DNA of 64,000 bases, from contig NZ_JABUHN010000004.1 of NCBI RefSeq assembly GCF_013328815.1, forward strand, positions 124,001-188,000. The letters run 5' to 3'. The notes below the pieces were generated by a model. The model worked only from the letters and a program-made list of their open reading frames with translations. It searched no databases and had not been told where the DNA came from. A program made the translations under genes and the position numbers. The first letter of the stretch is position 1. Each line of letters starts with the position of its first letter. Below, in pieces: positions 60,117 through 64,000 of this stretch. The DNA comes from Tabrizicola fusiformis. Its GTDB lineage: Bacteria; Pseudomonadota; Alphaproteobacteria; Rhodobacterales; Rhodobacteraceae.

Positions 60117-63030
60117 GCAGCTTCTCCCCTGCCGGATCGTGGAACACCGGGTCGCAGACCTCGGCCAGAACGTCGATGCCGCGCAGGTGATCGACGATCC
60201 TGATCAGATCACCATGCCGCGCCCGGCCATTTTTCAGGAAGCCCATGGCCAGCGTCGCCTTCAACGTCACCGACCAGCAGACCGAGGTGACATAGCCTTC
60301 GCTCCCCTCACGGTCCACCGTGGCGCCGGGTGTGAAAAGATGCGCCCCGCCAAATGCCGCCACGGCATCGGACAGCTTCAGGCCCACCAACTGCTGCCGC
60401 TCGTCCCCTGTCAGGCCGGGACGGGCCGCCATCGCCTTGCCGATGCAGTCCTTCTTCGGGCTGACCATCTTTTCCATGCCGATGTCGAAGGCGGTGGTGC
60501 GGCCATGGATCTCGGCATGGGTGATGAAGCCCTTCTCGATCCGCAGCACGTTCAGCGCCTCCATCCCGTAGGGGCCGCCGCCCATCACCTCGGCCTTGGC
60601 CAGAAGGTCACGGAACAGCGCCTCGCCATAGCGGGTGGGAACGGCGATTTCATAGCCCTCCTCGCCCGAGAACGAGATACGGAAGAGCCGCGCCTGCACC
60701 CCGCCCACCGAAACCGTGCCGCAGGACATGAAGGGAAACCCCTCGACAGGCTGATCGAGAACGGCGTTCAGAAGGGCGCGCGCCTTCGGCCCGGCCACGG
60801 CGAATTGCGCCCAGGATTCCGTGACGGAAATCATCCGGAGATCCCAGTCGGCGCAATGCGTCTGGTGGATGAAATCCAGATGCCGCATCACCAGACCCGC
60901 CGCTGCCGTGGTGGTGGTGGTCAGGAAGTGATGCTCGCCCAGCCGCGCCGTTGTGCCGTCATCCAGCACAAAGCCATCCTCGCGCAGCATCAGCCCATAG
61001 CGGACCTTGCCCACGGGCAACGTGCTGAACGTATTGGTATAAACCAGATCGAGGAAGCGGGCGGCGTCGCGGCCCTGAATGTCGATCTTGCCAAGGGTGG
61101 AGACATCCGAGATGCCCACCGCCGCACGCACCATGGCCACCTCGCGGTCGCAAGCCTCGCGCCATGTCTTCTCGCCCGGCTTGGGGAAATAGCTCGGCCG
61201 ATACCAGAGCCCCGCCTCGATCATCGGCGCGTGGCGGTCGCGGCTGGCCTGATCCGAGGTGGTAAAGCGTTGCGGGGCAAAGCCCATCGCGCGGCCCCCC
61301 GCCCCCATTGCGGCGATGGACACCGGCAGATAGGGCGGGCGGAAGGTCGTGGTGCCGGTCTCGGGAATACCGCGCCCGGTGGCATCGGCCAGCACCGCCA
61401 GCGCCGCCACGTTCGAGTTCTTGCCCTGATCCGGCGCCATGCCTTGGGTGGTATAGCGCTTCATATGCTCGACCGAGGTGAACCCCTCTTGCGCCGCCAG
61501 CTTCACATCCTTCGAGGTGACATCATTGGCAAAGTCGAGCCAGGCCCGCCCCTTGCCCGACACCAGCCACAACGGCTCGTGCCGGTAGGGCGTGCCCTCG
61601 GCCCGCGGCAGGGTCACGGCGGGCGCGCTCCGCCCCAGCGCCTCAAGTGCTGCCACCGCCGCCGCATGGCCCGCGGCAAGGCAGGCATGGGTGGTGTAAT
61701 CGCCATTCACCGCGCCTGCGGTGGTCAGCCCCGGCACCGCCCCGTCCGAAGGCACGAAAGCCGCGATATCCTCGCGCCAGCGCGGGCGCCCGTTCATGTG
61801 GCAGGTCAGATGCACCGTCGGGTTCCAGCCGCCCGACATCGCAAGGCAATCGGTCAGAATCTGGAACTGGCCGCCGACATGGGTGCCGCTGATCCGGCTG
61901 AGGCCGAGACGGCCCGAAGTATCAGTGATCCGCGCGCCCAGATAGACCGGGCAATCCTCGACCGCGCTGGCATCGGTGCGGCTGTCCAGAATGGCCGCCA
62001 CCTCGATCCCCGCCGCCATGAGCTGCCGCGCCGTGGCGCGGGCGCCGTCATTGTTGGCAAAGAGGGTCACCCGCTTGCCCGGCACCACGCCCCAGCGGTT
62101 GAGATAGGCCCGCACCGCGCCCGCCAGCATGATCCCGGGCCGGTCGTTCATCGGAAAGGCCAGCGGCCGCTCCAGTGCCCCGGCGCAGAGGATCGCGCGG
62201 GCGGCAGAGATGCGCCAGAAACATTCGCGCGGCAGATCGGCCCGCGCGGGCAGATGCAGCCCCACCCGCTCCAGCGCGCCGAAGGTGCCATTGTCATAGG
62301 CGCCGGTGACGGCGCTGCGCGTCAGGATGCGGACATTGGGCAGGCTGCGCAGCTCCGCCTCGACCGAGGCCACCCAATCCGCCGCCGGGGCACCGTCCAG
62401 TTCGGCCTCATCGGCCAGAAGCCGACCGCCCAACTGCCGGTCCTCTTCGGCAAGGATCACCTGCGCCCCGGCCCGCGCCGCCGTCAGCGCCGCCGCGAGG
62501 CCCGCAGGCCCGGCGCCGATCACCAGAAGGTCGCAGAAGGCATAGGCTTTTTCATAAGCCCCTTCGTCATGCTTGCCCGAAAGCCGCCCCAAGCCTGCCG
62601 CCCGGCGGATCGCCGGTTCATAGATCTTCTCCCAGAAGGCGCGCGGCCACATGAAGGTCTTGTAATAAAATCCCGCCGACAGGAAGGGCGACAGGAAGTC
62701 GTTGACCCCCAGCACATCAAAGGCCAGCGACGGGAAGCGGTTCTGGCTCTGTGCGTTCAGCCCCTCGAAAATCTCCTGCACGGTGGCGCGGACGTTCGGC
62801 GTCTGATTGGTGGCACCCACCACCTCGACCAGCGCGTTCGGCTCTTCGCTGCCCGCCGTCAACACCCCGCGCGGGCGGTGATATTTGAAACTGCGGCCCA
62901 TCAGCCGCACGCCATTGGCCATCAGCGCCGAAGCCAGCGTATCGCCCTGATAGCCCTGAAACGACCTGCCATCGAAGCGAAAGCTGACGGGGCGTGAGCG
63001 GTCAACCTGACCCTTGCCAAGAATCCTCAT
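60109..63030 (-). CDS. soxA: Sarcosine oxidase alpha subunit
   Basis: This 973-residue subunit binds NAD and, in its C-terminal half, tetrahydrofolate. The N-terminus has the ferredoxin-like fold (FRFDGRSFQGYQGDTLASAL), next a dinucleotide fold (DLLVIGAGPAGLAAALTAAR, about residue 165), and the end resembles GcvT-type aminomethyltransferases (from ~600, RFTTSDQASRDRHAPMIEAG to the C-terminus). It overlaps soxD by 4 nt. With soxB it converts sarcosine to glycine and methylene-THF. Confidence 0.96.
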   Translation of the reverse strand: MRILGKGQVDRSRPVSFRFDGRSFQGYQGDTLASALMANGVRLMGRSFKYHRPRGVLTAGSEEPNALVEVVGATNQTPNVRATVQEIFEGLNAQSQNRFPSLAFDVLGVNDFLSPFLSAGFYYKTFMWPRAFWEKIYEPAIRRAAGLGRLSGKHDEGAYEKAYAFCDLLVIGAGPAGLAAALTAARAGAQVILAEEDRQLGGRLLADEAELDGAPAADWVASVEAELRSLPNVRILTRSAVTGAYDNGTFGALERVGLHLPARADLPRECFWRISAARAILCAGALERPLAFPMNDRPGIMLAGAVRAYLNRWGVVPGKRVTLFANNDGARATARQLMAAGIEVAAILDSRTDASAVEDCPVYLGARITDTSGRLGLSRISGTHVGGQFQILTDCLAMSGGWNPTVHLTCHMNGRPRWREDIAAFVPSDGAVPGLTTAGAVNGDYTTHACLAAGHAAAVAALEALGRSAPAVTLPRAEGTPYRHEPLWLVSGKGRAWLDFANDVTSKDVKLAAQEGFTSVEHMKRYTTQGMAPDQGKNSNVAALAVLADATGRGIPETGTTTFRPPYLPVSIAAMGAGGRAMGFAPQRFTTSDQASRDRHAPMIEAGLWYRPSYFPKPGEKTWREACDREVAMVRAAVGISDVSTLGKIDIQGRDAARFLDLVYTNTFSTLPVGKVRYGLMLREDGFVLDDGTTARLGEHHFLTTTTTAAAGLVMRHLDFIHQTHCADWDLRMISVTESWAQFAVAGPKARALLNAVLDQPVEGFPFMSCGTVSVGGVQARLFRISFSGEEGYEIAVPTRYGEALFRDLLAKAEVMGGGPYGMEALNVLRIEKGFITHAEIHGRTTAFDIGMEKMVSPKKDCIGKAMAARPGLTGDERQQLVGLKLSDAVAAFGGAHLFTPGATVDREGSEGYVTSVCWSVTLKATLAMGFLKNGRARHGDLIRIVDHLRGIDVLAEVCDPVFHDPAGEKLRA

Positions 63031-63302
63031 GCGGCGGGCCCCTTCTTGCGCTCGGCCACCAGTTCGGTTGCCAGAATCTCATGGCTGACGGTGTTGCGGG
63101 TGACCCGCAGCCACTGGGCGCAGCCGGTCTCGTGATACCAAAGGTCGCGCGTCACACCGGCGGGGTTGTCACGCAGATGCAGATGGTCGTCCCAGGCGTC
63201 GATCCCGGCATCGGGGCCGGGGCGGTTCAGGTAATCCTCAGATCCGTAATAATAAAACTCACGCCGGTCGCGGGGGCCGCAGAGGGGGCAGGTCAGGCGC
63301 AT
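63027..63302 (-). CDS. soxD: Sarcosine oxidase delta subunit
   Basis: A 91-residue zinc-binding subunit, MRLTCPLCGPRDRREFYYYG at the N-terminus, with the CPLC pair and later His residues (WYHETGC and VSHEIL) as likely zinc ligands. The start at 63302 was chosen because the conserved protein begins there; the longer frame upstream is the repeat element. Confidence 0.93.
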   Translation of the reverse strand: MRLTCPLCGPRDRREFYYYGSEDYLNRPGPDAGIDAWDDHLHLRDNPAGVTRDLWYHETGCAQWLRVTRNTVSHEILATELVAERKKGPAA

Positions 63303-63373
63303 GTCGGAAACCTCACGGCAGAACGGAACGGAAGAAAGGGGCGCTGCCCCTCGGCCCTTGCGGGCTTCACCCC

Positions 63374-63430
63374 GGGATATTTGGACCAAGATGAAAGCGC
63401 TGCCGGTTTCATCTTGGCAAAAATATCCCC
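63374..63430. repeat. Dispersed inverted repeat, two-arm copy between soxB and soxD
   Basis: Forward arm GGGATATTTGGACCAAGATG+AAA at 63374-63396 and reverse arm TTTCATCTTGGCAAAAATAT+CCCC at 63407-63430, followed by GCCGGAGG as in the copy at 37625. The hairpin sits between the soxB stop and the soxD start, within the operon. Confidence 0.85.
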
Positions 63431-63485
63431 GCCGGAGGCTTCGACGGCGATGCAATGCGGACAGGTTGCGCGTGTCATCCTGGCC

Positions 63486-64000
63486 TCAATGCAGGTTGTG
63501 CTGGCTGCCGGTGCCTTCCTCGTCGAGGATCTGGCCGGTGCGGAAACGGTCAAGGCGGAAGCGTTTGGCGACCTCATGCGGGGTATCGGTGGCCATCAGA
63601 TGCGCCATGCACCAGCCGCTTGCCGGCACAGCCTTGAAGCCGCCGTAGTTCCAGCCGCAATCCAGATAGAGCCCCTCGATATTGGTCTTGTCGATGATCG
63701 GGCTGCCGTCCGGCGTCATGTCCATGATGCCGCCCCAGGACCGCAGCACCTTGGCGCGGCCGATCATCGGCATCAGCGTCATGCCTGCTTCCATCACATG
63801 CTCGACCATCGGCAGGTTGCCCCGCGCGGCATAGCTGGCGTAGAAATCAAGGTCGCCGCCGAAGACCAGCCCGCCCTTGTCGGACTGGCTGATATAGAAA
63901 TGCCCCATGCCGAAGCTGATCACATGGTCGATCACCGGCTTCAGCCCCTCGGTCACGAAGGCTTGCAGGATGTGGCTTTCCACCGGCAGGCGCATACCCG
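63486..64000 (-). CDS. soxB: Sarcosine oxidase beta subunit (C-terminal part, runs off the right edge)
   Basis: Only about 171 C-terminal residues are in the window. Seen are VISFGMGHFYISQSDKGGLV, KVLRSWGGIMDMTPDGSPII and LYLDCGWNYGGFKAVPASGW, the FAD- and substrate-site region of the beta subunit (DAO-family fold, sarcosine dehydrogenation). The frame is open at the right edge, so its start lies beyond 64000. It would be the first gene of soxBDAG. Confidence 0.94.
   Translation of the reverse strand, partial: GMRLPVESHILQAFVTEGLKPVIDHVISFGMGHFYISQSDKGGLVFGGDLDFYASYAARGNLPMVEHVMEAGMTLMPMIGRAKVLRSWGGIMDMTPDGSPIIDKTNIEGLYLDCGWNYGGFKAVPASGWCMAHLMATDTPHEVAKRFRLDRFRTGQILDEEGTGSQHNLH

Noticed and set aside
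59848-62997. Very long plus-strand frame (1049 codons) opposite soxG/soxA
   Set aside because: It is the antisense shadow of soxG and soxA, Arg/Gly/Pro/His-rich without family motifs; long shadows are expected in GC-rich DNA.

Overview
The window is about 64 kb of GC-rich DNA (mostly mid-60s % by eye) with tightly packed, overlapping genes (ATGA and TGATG junctions are common). The gene content points to a Rhodobacterales alphaproteobacterium (Paracoccaceae, near Rhodobacter/Gemmobacter/Tabrizicola). Supporting signs are a 14-gene nuo operon interrupted by small accessory genes as described for Rhodobacter capsulatus, an ScfR-type fatty-acyl-CoA regulator, RNase J with CoaX and BirA behind nuoN, a heterotetrameric sarcosine oxidase operon and a ZigA-type zinc GTPase. 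The exact genus cannot be fixed from the sequence alone.

Left end (1-3.3 kb, minus strand): the N-terminal part of a Na+/solute-symporter-type membrane sensor (it runs off the left edge), a small membrane protein, a single-domain response regulator and an ScfR/PccR-family regulator with a well-formed candidate self-operator over its 5' region. Then comes one very long minus-strand transcription unit (26.9 to 3.4 kb): nuoABC, sulfotransferase, nuoD, coiled-coil membrane protein, nuoE (with a C-terminal helix-hairpin-helix extension), two small membrane proteins, nuoF, lipoprotein, DUF5333-like protein, DUF3291 protein, lipoprotein, nuoG, lipoprotein, nuoH, methyltransferase-like protein, nuoI, carboxymuconolactone-decarboxylase-like protein, nuoJKLMN, birA, coaX, rnj. 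It ends at a strong GC hairpin near 3.35 kb.

Middle (27-38 kb): a DegT-type aminotransferase with an MFS exporter; a small secreted protein; gph convergent on it; a plus-strand glmU-glmS-DNA-alkylation-repair unit; a zinc GTPase gene behind a Zur-box-like palindrome; a small lipoprotein; moaA.

38-54 kb: amide/amine metabolism. On the minus strand are an M20 amidohydrolase, an orphan Hsp70-like ATPase, a DadA-like FAD oxidase and ArgE. Divergent from argE is a plus-strand cluster encoding a complete peptide/opine/polyamine-type ABC transporter (two ATPases, binding protein, two permeases), then PuuD-like amidotransferase, PuuA-like gamma-glutamyl ligase and PuuB-like oxidase genes, which suggests uptake and gamma-glutamylation-dependent breakdown of a polyamine or similar amine. 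A second DegT-type aminotransferase follows behind a striking inverted repeat, then tRNA-Gly(GCC) with its terminator.

Right end (54-64 kb, minus strand): rpoD, dnaG, an M20 amidohydrolase translationally coupled to soxG, soxA, soxD and the C-terminal part of soxB (runs off the right edge), i.e. tetrahydrofolate-dependent sarcosine oxidation.

I found no CRISPR array, insertion sequence, prophage or rRNA. Dispersed short inverted-repeat elements (GGGATATTT...CCAAGATGAA type, four sites) occupy several intergenic gaps. No wholly new system is obvious. The features most worth following are the accessory genes within the nuo operon, above all the lower-GC coiled-coil protein and the sulfotransferase, and the unexplained inverted repeats.
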